Shown in pieces: positions 1 through 7,917 of a stretch of 39,792 bases of DNA. Position 1 is the stretch's first letter. Each line of letters starts with the position of its first letter. This DNA comes from Euryarchaeota archaeon TMED99 (lineage in GTDB: Archaea; Thermoplasmatota; Poseidoniia; Poseidoniales; Poseidoniaceae): the NCBI GenBank assembly GCA_002170315.2, contig NHFA02000051.1, positions 5,774-45,565 of the forward strand, given 5' to 3'. A program made the position numbers and the translations under genes. The notes below the pieces were generated by a model that worked only from the letters and a program-made list of their open reading frames with translations, was not told the origin of the DNA and made no database searches.

Positions 1-2
1 TC

Positions 3-914
3 GTTTATGGCCATTGTGAATGGATGGGTGGCAGTTCTCAAATGGAACAATGGTATTGTGCAGAAAATGAGCAATCAGTCTCCATGGACGGATATCCATA
101 TTCCAATTATTATTGTGAATCTCAGGCAATGCATTGGTATTGCACGGATTCCTTTGGCCAGAATTCGAGTTTTTCTGACACTTCCAATGAGACGCGTGCA
201 GGTCCAAATGTTCTCGATAATTGGATGTATTATTGTATGGCAGTGTCTATGAAGTCACCATTTGACGAGAACACAACAATGCAAGAAGTGATTGACGTTG
301 AAAGAAATGTAATTCTGCCAAATTGGTGTGATGAGACTCCAGTCTTTTTGGAAAATGAAAGTGCTGAACCGGTCTTACCCTTTTATGGTGAGGCGGTCTA
401 CTTGTATCCGAATGGTGATGACGATTACGGTTCAATAGATTCAATTCAATATTCACAAAACTCCTTTAGCTACCAAATGGTATCGTTGCACACTTACAAT
501 GCTGATGGTACTCTCACTGAAGTGAGCGAAAACGCTCAGGGAGGGCTGGGAATTATTGGAATGGTTCTGATCATTATGCTTTACCTTATTGGCGGATATA
601 CGGTGTATTTCCTTTCGACTGGAAAGCATCACATAGAGCATCTTGGAGTTGAAAACACGCTCGTTATTTCCAAAAGCTGGAGAAATAAGCCAAAGACGAT
701 GAAGTCGAAAATTTCTCTTGATGCATCATCCCTCTTGCATACCTATACTGTTACTTCGACGAGTACGGACTCGGAAGGGCATACAACGACATCAACCAGC
801 CAGCACCATCAAATTACGCACGCAGATCGTGCATCTGAGAAATTACCTGATGGGTTTAACACCGAGAAATTACTCATATTAACAGGATTAGACCTTTCTC
901 CTGATTCATATTGA
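3..914 (+). CDS. Membrane-anchored Cys/Tyr/Trp-rich surface protein, 5' truncated
   Basis: The frame is open to the left edge, so the ATG at 24 in the track is probably internal and the true start lies outside the window. About 170 residues of likely ectodomain are rich in Cys, Tyr and Trp, with recurring short blocks such as QWYC, NYYC, HWYC and MYYC. One transmembrane segment follows (GLGIIGMVLIIMLYLIGGY, near residues 173-195 of the track ORF). The roughly 95-residue tail after it is basic, then Ser/Thr/His-rich. I do not recognise the family. The cysteines suggest a disulfide-stabilised outside domain, but the orientation is inferred. The next gene follows after 42 bases on the same strand. 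Confidence 0.6.
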   Translation, partial: VYGHCEWMGGSSQMEQWYCAENEQSVSMDGYPYSNYYCESQAMHWYCTDSFGQNSSFSDTSNETRAGPNVLDNWMYYCMAVSMKSPFDENTTMQEVIDVERNVILPNWCDETPVFLENESAEPVLPFYGEAVYLYPNGDDDYGSIDSIQYSQNSFSYQMVSLHTYNADGTLTEVSENAQGGLGIIGMVLIIMLYLIGGYTVYFLSTGKHHIEHLGVENTLVISKSWRNKPKTMKSKISLDASSLLHTYTVTSTSTDSEGHTTTSTSQHHQITHADRASEKLPDGFNTEKLLILTGLDLSPDSY

Positions 915-922
915 GCACATGC

Positions 923-929
923 TTATTAT
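923..929 (+). promoter_or_regulatory. Candidate TATA box for the small zinc-ribbon gene
   Basis: TTATTAT is centred about 31 nt upstream of the ATG at 957, and there is no clear Shine-Dalgarno motif between them. This fits an archaeal TATA box driving a leaderless or very short-leader transcript. It is inferred from position and composition only. Confidence 0.35.
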
Positions 930-956
930 CCTCAACCTACAGGAACAATTGATACC

Positions 957-1133
957 ATGTCCTTTCGAATTTGCATCGCTTGCTACGGAATACGAGTTTA
1001 CCCCTATGCTGGTTTCATGACCGGACAACGGTATCAATGCCAAGATTGTGATGAAATCATGGTTATTCCTCTTGAATTTGACAACGAGGCTGACTACAAA
1101 GCATTCCTTGAAGCCGTTTCTGATGACAGATAA
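957..1133 (+). CDS. 58-residue zinc-ribbon protein (not in ORF track)
   Basis: A short reading frame from ATG 957 to TAA 1131-1133 that falls below the track cutoff. The product begins MSFRICIACYGIRVYPYAGF and carries two CxxC knuckles, CIAC at residues 6-9 and CQDC at 28-31. This spacing suits a single structural zinc ribbon, as in rubredoxin- or ribosomal-type mini-ribbons. The tail after it is acidic. A TATA-like element lies about 31 nt upstream. The role is unknown: it could be an RNA- or protein-binding module. The ordered Cys pairs and the filled gap between neighbours support it being real. Confidence 0.6.
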   Translation: MSFRICIACYGIRVYPYAGFMTGQRYQCQDCDEIMVIPLEFDNEADYKAFLEAVSDDR

Positions 1134-1180
1134 AACGGTGAAAAAACGCTCTTTTCTCCATCTTTTGGCGGGGAACCTTC

Positions 1181-1186
1181 ATAATA
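1181..1186 (+). promoter_or_regulatory. Candidate TATA box for the basic hypothetical gene
   Basis: ATAATA lies about 31 nt before the ATG at 1215, in an otherwise non-coding spacer. It favours 1215 over the TTG at 1206 as the start. Positional evidence only. Confidence 0.3.
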
Positions 1187-1214
1187 GAATCAAACAGGAT
1201 TCAGTTTGGATGGG

Positions 1215-1721
1215 ATGCGTATGGTTGAGCGAAAGCAGGATGCTTTGAGCACTAATTTTCTAATTGGATTGATGGATGATGAAAAACAAACGAAGGGTGA
1301 ATTGCATGTTGATGTGCGAAAAGCACCCAAGGTCAAAGGCGACCAATCAATCTCTCATCTTGCGAATCGAATTGTCGATGAAGTCCGAGTAACGACACCC
1401 CGACAACGGGCGCAGAAAGTTTTGTCGAATGCTGGGCTTGCACCGAAATCCAATGTTACAACAACCTTCAACACCCATCTCCAACATGTTGGTCAGCGTT
1501 CTCGAAAGATTCCCTTGAATCAGGAACCTGTTCGAAAGATTCGTCGAGTGAAAAAACAACCAGAGCCAATTCGCCGACGGCGTTCAATGCGTGGACCACC
1601 TCCAGCAACACGTTCACGCCCAGCCACTGGGATGGAAGATGAAGTGCGTCTTTCAGCGAGAGATGCTTCAAATTCGAGAGGAAAACGCCGAAAGCGTCGC
1701 AGTTTCTTAAGGCGTTCTTGA
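1215..1721 (+). CDS. Basic, low-complexity hypothetical protein
   Basis: About 168 residues. The track begins at a TTG (1206), but ATG codons at 1215 and 1221 are likelier starts. The N-terminal half has a plausible folded stretch (ISHLANRIVDEVRVTTPRQR). From about residue 90 the chain becomes Arg/Lys/Pro-rich and ends in a run of basic residues (GKRRKRRSFLRRS). No catalytic motif is seen. The composition suggests nucleic-acid or ribosome binding through a disordered tail. It lies 46 bases before the acyl-CoA dehydrogenase gene on the same strand but shows no functional link to it. The 135-residue ORF antisense to it is treated as a shadow. Confidence 0.55.
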   Translation: MRMVERKQDALSTNFLIGLMDDEKQTKGELHVDVRKAPKVKGDQSISHLANRIVDEVRVTTPRQRAQKVLSNAGLAPKSNVTTTFNTHLQHVGQRSRKIPLNQEPVRKIRRVKKQPEPIRRRRSMRGPPPATRSRPATGMEDEVRLSARDASNSRGKRRKRRSFLRRS

Positions 1722-1767
1722 CTTCAAACCCGACAAAGGGTGAAAAAGGAGAGTCACTCCCGATAAA

Positions 1768-2973
1768 ATGGGTGAGACGATGGATATAGCCAATCCTAGT
1801 GAAGAACACGCAATGCTCCGTGAGATGGTTCGAGACTGGACCAGAGAACATGTTGAGCCTCAAGCACTGGAACATGACCGTGATGAAGCATTCAATTTGC
1901 CACTGCTCCGTTCAATGGGCGAACTTGGTCTCTTGGGCATTAGTGCTGATGAGAAATACGGCGGAGCCGGTCTTGATGCGACTGCATGCGCAATTGTTCA
2001 TGAAGAACTCTCAGCATCGGATCCTGGCTTTGCCCTTGCTTACCTCGCTCATTCAATGCTTTTTGTCAACAATCTCTCGTTCAATGGAACTGAAGAACAA
2101 AAGGCACGTATCCTTCCTCTGGTTTGTTCAGGCGAATGGATTGGAGCAATGGCTATGTCCGAACCAGATGCTGGAACAGACGTACTTGGCTTATCGACCA
2201 CAGCTGTTCAACAAGAAGACGGAACTTGGTTACTCAATGGCCGTAAAATGTGGATTACAAACGGTTGTCTTGACGATAACGGTACACCCGCAGATGTTGT
2301 CTGGGTTTATGCAAAGACGGGTGTCGATGAACGAGGACGTGTTCAAATGTCGACCTTCTTGGTTGAGGCTGGAATGACTGGCTACAGCGTTGGTCAGAAA
2401 ATCATGGACAAAACTGGAATGCGTGCATCCAACACTGCTGAACTTGTTTTTGAAGATTGCATCGTACCTAATGCTAATCTTGTAGGCTCACCCGGTGAAT
2501 CACTTCTCCACATGATGGCGAACTTGGAAGTTGAACGTCTTACGCTCGCTGCTATGGCGCTTGGAATCTCACGTCGTGCTCTTAATGACATGAATCGTTA
2601 TGCTACAGAACGAACAGCCTTCAAATCTCAAATCCGAGACTTTGGTCAAATGCAACGGTATATTGGAGAATCCTGGGCGAAGTACCGCTCAATGCGTGCT
2701 TACATCTATGATACTGCTCAAAACATGACACTTGGTAAGCCTGGTCACCGACTTGATTCAGACGGTGTGAAATTATTTGCAGCAACAGCCGCTAAGGAAA
2801 TCGCAGACGCTGCTATGCAGGTCATGGGTGGATACGGCTATGTTGGAGAATACCATGTCGAGCGTTTGTGGAGAGATTCAAAACTGTTGGAAATTGGTGG
2901 TGGAACAATCGAATCCCATCACAAGAACATTACTCGTGATCTTTCCAAAGACCCTGAAGCCATCAATCGATGA
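1768..2973 (+). CDS. Acyl-CoA dehydrogenase, isovaleryl/long-chain type active site
   Basis: A 401-residue FAD flavoenzyme of normal family length that oxidises an acyl-CoA to the 2-enoyl-CoA. The FAD/substrate signature AMAMSEPDAGTDV lies near residues 127-139, and the C-terminal signature GGYGYVGEYHVERLWRDSKL near 355-374. The usual catalytic Glu of medium- and short-chain enzymes (YEGT) is replaced by Gly (EIGGGT, G378). A Glu is instead present in LEVERL at E256, where isovaleryl-CoA and long-chain enzymes carry their base. Branched-chain or long-chain substrates are therefore likelier than medium-chain ones. The start is ATG 1768, with ATG 1780 as an alternative. It probably works with the 3-hydroxyacyl-CoA dehydrogenase at 5.9 kb. 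Its stop overlaps the convergent neighbour by 11 bases. Confidence 0.9.
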   Translation: MGETMDIANPSEEHAMLREMVRDWTREHVEPQALEHDRDEAFNLPLLRSMGELGLLGISADEKYGGAGLDATACAIVHEELSASDPGFALAYLAHSMLFVNNLSFNGTEEQKARILPLVCSGEWIGAMAMSEPDAGTDVLGLSTTAVQQEDGTWLLNGRKMWITNGCLDDNGTPADVVWVYAKTGVDERGRVQMSTFLVEAGMTGYSVGQKIMDKTGMRASNTAELVFEDCIVPNANLVGSPGESLLHMMANLEVERLTLAAMALGISRRALNDMNRYATERTAFKSQIRDFGQMQRYIGESWAKYRSMRAYIYDTAQNMTLGKPGHRLDSDGVKLFAATAAKEIADAAMQVMGGYGYVGEYHVERLWRDSKLLEIGGGTIESHHKNITRDLSKDPEAINR

Positions 2974-3922
2974 TTTCAACAGTTTCTCGGATGCCTACCA
3001 ATTTCTTGGTTGATCGCCATGCAGTTGCGAGCATGCTGCTTCCAAGCAGTAAAGCAATTGCGAGAATTGTGCCCCATGTCCAAACATTGGATACTGTTGT
3101 CATCGAATCATCATTGAGCATTAAGCCCATGAGAGTCGTTATCCCAACAGCTAGAGAGGCTTGAACTCGAATCAATAACGGCATTTTCAATCCGGATTTA
3201 CCCAATCGATGTAAGAGATACATCACCCAAGTGAACGAACCAACAGACCATAGGAGCAAGTCTGCAGGATATGCTTCCGTGAGCATCAATTGTTTATCAG
3301 TAGCAAATTGGTCCATTCCCACAAGTGCAACGATCCATAACAGTGAAGCACCAAGAATGTGAAGCATTTCACCCATGGCCTCACTGGTTCCAATCATTTG
3401 CTTTACTTCGTTGGTTGTTTCTTGCTCCAATGAATATTCTTCGGACGAAATCAATTGATTGTTTGATTGTTTCACACTGTTTCTTTGCCTTCTTTCGAGT
3501 GTGTCGACTCTGGATGAAAGACGTTGCATTTCCTCGAGGAGAAGAAGTTGGTTTGTTTGCTGTTCATTGACGACTTCCATACGCACATTTTCAAATTCAG
3601 GAAGCGTGACCATTGCTGGTATGTCGTTGAGAATCGATTCGGACAACAACTCTTCTTTTGCTTTCTGAGCCTTATTTTCTCGCTTTTCATTACGTTTATC
3701 TTTCGAATCTTGAACTGCCTTCTTCACCTTTTCATTGGTTTTAGAAACTGCGCTCTTACTGGCTTTGGTTGCTGATTGTGCAACATCAATACTCACTTCT
3801 GTAGTTTTTATCACAGCACTCTTTGTAGCAGATGCCGCTTTTTTAGAGAGTTCCGCTAATTTTGAGCCAGTCGCATTGAGTCTGTCCGCCATAGTTGGGG
3901 TATCTTCAACTTCATCGCTCAT
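2963..3922 (-). CDS. Lys/Ala-rich amphipathic and four-TM membrane protein
   Basis: 319 residues from the ATG at 3922; the track start at 3988 would run into the glycosylase gene. Residues 10-95 are Lys/Ala/Ser/Thr-rich with no helix breakers and look like a long amphipathic helix, similar to apolipoprotein-like or LEA-like segments. Residues 115-150 have coiled-coil character (LLLLEEMQRLSSRVDTLERR). Four transmembrane segments follow, at about 186-206, 219-239, 247-269 and 281-302. No enzymatic motif is visible. The basic helix may lie on the inner membrane surface or bind nucleic acid, but this is a guess. It converges with the acyl-CoA dehydrogenase gene, overlapping at the stop codons. 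Confidence 0.65.
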   Translation of the reverse strand: MSDEVEDTPTMADRLNATGSKLAELSKKAASATKSAVIKTTEVSIDVAQSATKASKSAVSKTNEKVKKAVQDSKDKRNEKRENKAQKAKEELLSESILNDIPAMVTLPEFENVRMEVVNEQQTNQLLLLEEMQRLSSRVDTLERRQRNSVKQSNNQLISSEEYSLEQETTNEVKQMIGTSEAMGEMLHILGASLLWIVALVGMDQFATDKQLMLTEAYPADLLLWSVGSFTWVMYLLHRLGKSGLKMPLLIRVQASLAVGITTLMGLMLNDDSMTTVSNVWTWGTILAIALLLGSSMLATAWRSTKKLVGIRETVEIID

Positions 3923-3962
3923 AGGACTCCGTAGGAGTAGTACATTGTCAAATCTTCTATGG

Positions 3963-4574
3963 CTAGTATTCGACTGGAACAGGGTCAAGCATCCGCCACA
4001 GATACCATGATGCTGCGGTTCGATACGGTGCCCATCGTTGAGATATTTCGAGTACTTCCTCTTTGGTTTCTGCTTCTGGAACCAGTTTTTGTACAGCCCG
4101 AATCAATCCTATGTCTCCAATACTAAAGATGTCAGGTCGCATCAGTGTGAAAATGAGAATCATCTCTGCAGTCCATGGCCCAACACCTCGAAATTGGATA
4201 AAGTGTTTGAGCAATTGTTCATCATTCAACTCGTCCCAATTGTCAAGAATCAGCGCTTTTGCTTCCAGTGCGAGTCCATGAATATAACTCGATTTTGGCC
4301 GAGAAAGTCCACATGAAGCGAGCTGTTCAGGAGTAAATTTCCGCAAGGATTCCGGTGTTATATCACCGACAAGGTCAACCAAACGCCCCCACACAGCATC
4401 GGCTGCGATGACAGAAATTTGTTGACCAACGATTGAACGAACCAGTGTTGAGAATAAATCGCCTCTCCCCACGAGGCTTTCGTCGGGGTAAGAACGAACG
4501 ACTGGGCCAAGGATTTCGTCGTTACTTAGAACGGCATTTGCTTCATCCCACCACGTCGGCTTACCGGTCTGCAT
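3963..4574 (-). CDS. DNA-3-methyladenine glycosylase (AlkA/HhH-GPD family)
   Basis: A 203-residue helix-hairpin-helix glycosylase, which removes alkylated purines from DNA as the first step of base excision repair. The N-terminal part has the family block LVRSIVGQQIS (near 44-54). The hairpin is FRGVGPWTAEMIL (128-140). The catalytic Asp is probably D154 in IFSIGDIGL, aligning with the Asp of PDDYL in E. coli AlkA. No C-terminal Cys cluster for an iron-sulfur centre is present, which argues against an EndoIII/MutY-type enzyme. The length suits a minimal AlkA lacking the extra N-terminal domain. It is divergent from the HD-domain gene that starts 50 bases away. Confidence 0.85.
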   Translation of the reverse strand: MQTGKPTWWDEANAVLSNDEILGPVVRSYPDESLVGRGDLFSTLVRSIVGQQISVIAADAVWGRLVDLVGDITPESLRKFTPEQLASCGLSRPKSSYIHGLALEAKALILDNWDELNDEQLLKHFIQFRGVGPWTAEMILIFTLMRPDIFSIGDIGLIRAVQKLVPEAETKEEVLEISQRWAPYRTAASWYLWRMLDPVPVEY

Positions 4575-4624
4575 GCGTCAATCTTAGGCGTCGAGGTTTT
4601 GAGTGCTTGTCTTATCGCATAACC

Positions 4625-5098
4625 ATGCGGGGCGAGTTAAAAGAGATACTTGGGCTGAAAAACGTCCTGCGAACGGGATGGGTTCGTTCAGGCGTAGATT
4701 TACCAGAATCAGTAGCTGCACATTCGTGGGGTATGTCGATGTTAGCGCTCAAACTTACTCCGAGTCACCTCAACCTCGAACGTGTTCTTTCAATGTGTAT
4801 TGTTCACGATGTTCCTGAAGTTCGAGTGGGTGATCTCACGCCTCATGATGATACTTCGACAAAAGCAGAAGATGAACATAAGGCAATGCAGGAACTTGCT
4901 CCTGAATGGGTCGCATTGTTTGAAGAGTATGAGCAAGGAGAAACTCCAGAATCAAAATTTGTCAAACAACTGGATAAATTAGACATGGCACTTCAAGCAG
5001 AAATATATCAAGCGAACCAGGGGATTTCACTTGAAGAGTTCATAGAAAGCGCTCGACTGCGCATTGAGGATGAAGAATTGAGAAACCTTCTTCCTTGA
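4625..5098 (+). CDS. HD-domain 5'-deoxynucleotidase-like protein (HDDC2/YfbR family)
   Basis: 157 residues from ATG 4625. The track start at 4433 would lie antisense to the glycosylase and is rejected. The chain matches the HDDC2/YfbR pattern: LKNVLRTGWV near the N-terminus, ESVAAHSWG (H33), VHDVPEVRVGDLTPHD (H61, D62, E65, D70) and KQLDKLDMALQAEIY (D117). These are the metal ligands of the HD phosphohydrolase fold. Family members dephosphorylate deoxynucleoside 5'-monophosphates, so nucleotide-pool cleaning or salvage is the likely role; substrate specificity cannot be read from the sequence. tRNA-Gln lies downstream on the same strand. Confidence 0.85.
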   Translation: MRGELKEILGLKNVLRTGWVRSGVDLPESVAAHSWGMSMLALKLTPSHLNLERVLSMCIVHDVPEVRVGDLTPHDDTSTKAEDEHKAMQELAPEWVALFEEYEQGETPESKFVKQLDKLDMALQAEIYQANQGISLEEFIESARLRIEDEELRNLLP

Positions 5099-5159
5099 AC
5101 GAATTTGATGTTGAAGTTCCGACAAAAACAAAAGGGTGAGCCGACCGCCTGTGTATCAT

Positions 5160-5232
5160 AGCCCGATAGTGTAGGGGTCCATCATAACGGGTTTTGGTCC
5201 CGTTGACCTCGGTTCAAATCCGAGTCGGGCTA
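5160..5232 (+). tRNA. tRNA-Gln (anticodon TTG)
   Basis: A cloverleaf can be folded by hand. The acceptor stem AGCCCGA (5160-5166) pairs with TCGGGCT (5225-5231), and the discriminator is A5232. The anticodon stem ACGGG/CCCGT encloses the loop TTTTGGT, giving anticodon TTG (reads CAA, Gln). The T arm is CTCGG-TTCAAAT-CCGAG. The D stem is short, with a G-U pair and a T-T mismatch. CCA is not encoded and no intron is seen. It ends 17 bases before the stop of the convergent gene. Confidence 0.95.
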
Positions 5233-5249
5233 CCTCTAACATGATGATG

Positions 5250-5843
5250 TCAATTTTCATCAGCGCCGTTCGAACAGTCCCATTCGCCATCGTTGACAAA
5301 CATCTCAGGTACTGCTTCTCCATTGCCACAATCAAACCACCCGTCTGCGACAATATCACCTGTCTCAGCAAACACAAAGATGAACACAAGCCAGAATATC
5401 TGAGGTAAAACAGTTAGAACGAGGGAAACAAGAGAAATAATCCAACCGGCCTTTACCATTCCTGCGTCTTTGTGTCCTTCCATATGTTGAATTTTTGAAC
5501 GGCTCATATAGGCCAAAATAACTGCTGGAATTACGAAGAGAAGATTACACAATCCAAAGAGAGGAACCCAAGCACCACCAAGTGCACCCATGAGAGCCAA
5601 TCCTGCAAAAACAATGGCGACAATAGCAATCGTGTTTGTCTCCGCATTTGCCTGAATTGGAATATATTGCTGGCCCGGCTGGTTTACAATTATTCCATCA
5701 TCGACCTCATCCATGAATGAGTCCAATTCGTCTTCCACTCCCCATTCAAATTCTCCATCGCAATGTGGGCACGCAAATTCGCCAACTGCATCATCATCTA
5801 GCTCAATTTCTTCTTCACAATGAGGACAGAGTATTTCGACCAT
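5250..5843 (-). CDS. Zinc-ribbon membrane protein with LDL-receptor-A-like C-terminus
   Basis: I choose ATG 5843 (197 residues) over the track start at 5867 because a TATA-like box sits about 31 nt before 5843 but almost touches 5867. The N-terminus is a zinc ribbon (CPHC followed by CPHC about 19 residues later). An acidic linker and about three hydrophobic segments follow (NTIAIVAIVFAGLALMGAL; VPLFGLCNLLFVIPAVILAYM; IISLVSLVLTVLPQIFWLVF). The last 28 residues, FDCGNGEAVP then VNDGEWDCSNGADE, resemble the second half of an LDL-receptor class A repeat, including its acidic calcium-binding residues, but with only two Cys. Ribbon inside and calcium motif outside is an inferred topology. The function is unknown. 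Confidence 0.7.
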   Translation of the reverse strand: MVEILCPHCEEEIELDDDAVGEFACPHCDGEFEWGVEDELDSFMDEVDDGIIVNQPGQQYIPIQANAETNTIAIVAIVFAGLALMGALGGAWVPLFGLCNLLFVIPAVILAYMSRSKIQHMEGHKDAGMVKAGWIISLVSLVLTVLPQIFWLVFIFVFAETGDIVADGWFDCGNGEAVPEMFVNDGEWDCSNGADEN

Positions 5844-5867
5844 GAGCCCATTTTTGCATGTTTCCAT

Positions 5868-5878
5868 TTAAAATTATA
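5868..5878 (-). promoter_or_regulatory. Candidate TATA box for the zinc-ribbon membrane gene
   Basis: On the minus strand the sequence reads TATAATTTTAA, centred about 31 nt before the ATG at 5843. This is one of the best TATA matches in the window and decides between the two candidate starts. It is not experimentally supported. Confidence 0.5.
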
Positions 5879-5940
5879 GCCGTCAATTGCTGAATAAACC
5901 TCGGGCAGGTTCATCAATCAATTCGTCGTGGGAGGGTTGA

Positions 5941-6798
5941 GTGAGTCATATGGATATCAAGAAAATAGCAGTTCTCGGAGCCGGACAAATGGGGAATGGA
6001 ATCACACAAGTGGCTGCATGCGCAGGCTATGATGTGACGATGATTGACATCAAGCAAGAGTTCGTCGACCGTGGAATTGCCGCTATCGAAAAGTCACTTG
6101 CCAAACTCGTCTCGAAAGAACGCATGACACAGGAAGATGCAGACGCATCACGTGCTCGGATTTCCCTCTCTATCGACAGGGCAGTTTGTGCAGACTGTGA
6201 TCTTGTCATCGAGGCAGTCCCCGAGATTCTCGACTTAAAAATCAGTATTTTTCAAGAACTTGATGAGATTTGTAAACCAGAAACGATTCTAGCCTCAAAC
6301 ACTTCTTCAATATCGATTTCAACGATTGCTGATTCGACCAGTCGTCCTGACAAAGTGATTGGTATGCATTTCATGAATCCAGTTCCAATCATGAAATTGG
6401 TGGAAATTATCAACGGTAAGGATACCAGTGAACAGACGAACAGTGCTGTGCTTCAAGCATCAGAGACGATGGGGAAAACGCCTCTTTCATGCAACGATTC
6501 GCCAGGTTTTGTCTCCAACCGTATCCTTTGTCCTATGCTGAATGAAGCGATTTTGACCTTCCAAGAAGGGGTTGCACAGCCTGAAGCTATCGATGGCATC
6601 ATGAAACTTGGAATGAATCACCCAATCGGACCGCTTGCACTTTCAGACCTTATTGGATTGGATACCGTTTTGCACATCATGAATGTCTTGCATGACGGAA
6701 TGGGCGATGATAAGTATGCTCCGGCGCCATTGCTCATCCAAATGGTTGCAGAAGGCAAACTTGGGCGAAAATCAGGTCAAGGTTTCTATACGTATTGA
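5941..6798 (+). CDS. hbd: 3-hydroxyacyl-CoA (3-hydroxybutyryl-CoA) dehydrogenase
   Basis: A 285-residue NAD-dependent enzyme interconverting 3-hydroxyacyl-CoA and 3-ketoacyl-CoA in beta-oxidation or butanoate metabolism. The Rossmann motif is [10 protein letters not shown] (residues 11-20). The block [16 protein letters not shown] holds the catalytic His (H143) and, twelve residues on, the partner Glu (E155). SPGFVSNRI and the C-terminal [11 protein letters not shown] are also typical. The length fits the stand-alone bacterial/archaeal enzyme rather than a FadB fusion. The start is GTG 5941 or ATG 5950; a GGAGG lies 4-13 bases before them and does not settle it. It may share a pathway with the acyl-CoA dehydrogenase at 1.8 kb. 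Confidence 0.92.
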   Translation: MSHMDIKKIAVLGAGQMGNGITQVAACAGYDVTMIDIKQEFVDRGIAAIEKSLAKLVSKERMTQEDADASRARISLSIDRAVCADCDLVIEAVPEILDLKISIFQELDEICKPETILASNTSSISISTIADSTSRPDKVIGMHFMNPVPIMKLVEIINGKDTSEQTNSAVLQASETMGKTPLSCNDSPGFVSNRILCPMLNEAILTFQEGVAQPEAIDGIMKLGMNHPIGPLALSDLIGLDTVLHIMNVLHDGMGDDKYAPAPLLIQMVAEGKLGRKSGQGFYTY

Positions 6799-6853
6799 GG
6801 GTGTAGGATTGGGCCTAAAAGATACGTTACAATTTTGGGCTATTGGCCAATTT

Positions 6854-7876
6854 ATGTCCACGGTTATCTCTTCTCCTGAACAGCCGATTACCAACCGTAA
6901 AGAGGCAGATAAACGCCTCGATTTGCTTGGTCGTCTCGCCGTAGTTCGGGCGGGTTTGTCAGGCCTTCTTTCTGGTCTCATTGTTGTTGGAGTTGCTTTA
7001 TTCATCAAAGACTGGGAAGGTGCTGCAGGCTTGAGTGGGTGGAGTTTCATTCTCATCATTACTCTTGTGAGCAGCTTAACCACCGCATTCGAATTGGTAT
7101 TTCTCTATCGAGATTCGCTCAGTACTGCTGCTCGAATGGCCAAGATACTCAACATTCCTGAAGAGGAACTTTTCCAAGCAGAACTTGAGAACTCCATACC
7201 TCACTGGCTTGTTCATGCTGCTCTAGGTGCTCCAGGATTCCAAGGCACAATGTTTGGTATTGACCCACTTGCAAAAATTGGTAAGATGGGGATGATGCTA
7301 CGAAAAATACTCAAAAAGTTGAGAATTATAGCAAGCGCAACCATCTTCAAAATGATTCTGCGACGTATGTGGGTCCGACTTCTCGGGCGTGTTGCACTAC
7401 GTGCCTATGTTGAACTGATTTCTTTACCGGTTTTTGTTTTGGTCAATATGATTGGAATGAACTCGATGATGAAGGACATGCGCTCACGGTTGGTTGGCCA
7501 TGAGTTGACACCCAAATTGGTTGCCCATGCATTCCCTGAAGGTTTGAAAGACTTGGAACCTGGATTACGCAGTGCCATACATTCAGGAATAGAAGAACAA
7601 ATTACGACTGCACGATTCATCCATCCGAATCAAATTCGGGTGCTCGAATTACTGGATGCAAAAGGGGAGTTCGTGCCTCCAAACAAAGACCAGCAACGCC
7701 GTGCGAACCGTTTTCTGTTAGCTGTTTTTTCAATGTCTGGGAAGAATTCCCCTCGATGTAGAAAATTAATTCACCGCATTGAAGTTGAACTGGGTAAAGA
7801 AGAGGTTGAGATGGTTCATCAGGAAATCGATGATGCGATTTATGATCTCTCACCACTCACTCGTGCTTGGGTATAG
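6854..7876 (+). CDS. Membrane protein of unknown function
   Basis: 340 residues from ATG 6854. The track start at 6683 lies inside the previous gene. Two clear transmembrane segments occur early (about 32-52 and 62-85). A basic central region follows (MLRKILKKLRII, MILRRMWVRLLGRVALRAY), then a third hydrophobic stretch near 178-200. The remaining 140 residues look soluble and helical. I do not recognise the family. An AT-rich TAAAAGATA lies about 34 nt upstream. The many basic residues beside hydrophobic segments would place the central part at the inner membrane face. It sits between the dehydrogenase and a large secreted protein, with no obvious functional tie to either. Confidence 0.6.
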   Translation: MSTVISSPEQPITNRKEADKRLDLLGRLAVVRAGLSGLLSGLIVVGVALFIKDWEGAAGLSGWSFILIITLVSSLTTAFELVFLYRDSLSTAARMAKILNIPEEELFQAELENSIPHWLVHAALGAPGFQGTMFGIDPLAKIGKMGMMLRKILKKLRIIASATIFKMILRRMWVRLLGRVALRAYVELISLPVFVLVNMIGMNSMMKDMRSRLVGHELTPKLVAHAFPEGLKDLEPGLRSAIHSGIEEQITTARFIHPNQIRVLELLDAKGEFVPPNKDQQRRANRFLLAVFSMSGKNSPRCRKLIHRIEVELGKEEVEMVHQEIDDAIYDLSPLTRAWV

Positions 7877-7888
7877 GGAAGGAATCAG

Positions 7889-7897
7889 TTTATTATT
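7889..7897 (+). promoter_or_regulatory. TATA box for the large secreted repeat protein
   Basis: TTTATTATT is centred 25 nt upstream of the ATG at 7918, and the intervening bases have no Shine-Dalgarno motif. This is the expected geometry for a leaderless archaeal transcript, and it supports 7918 over the TTG at 7867. Confidence 0.5.
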
Positions 7898-7917
7898 CGT
7901 CAATCACTGGCAAGTGT

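Noticed and set aside
1468-1875. 135-residue minus-strand ORF
   Set aside because: It overlaps two plus-strand genes, one of which (acyl-CoA dehydrogenase) is certain, and shows no recognisable domain.
4433-4624. 64-residue upstream extension of the HD-domain gene
   Set aside because: It lies mostly antisense to the glycosylase gene; ATG 4625 gives the standard HDDC2-like start.
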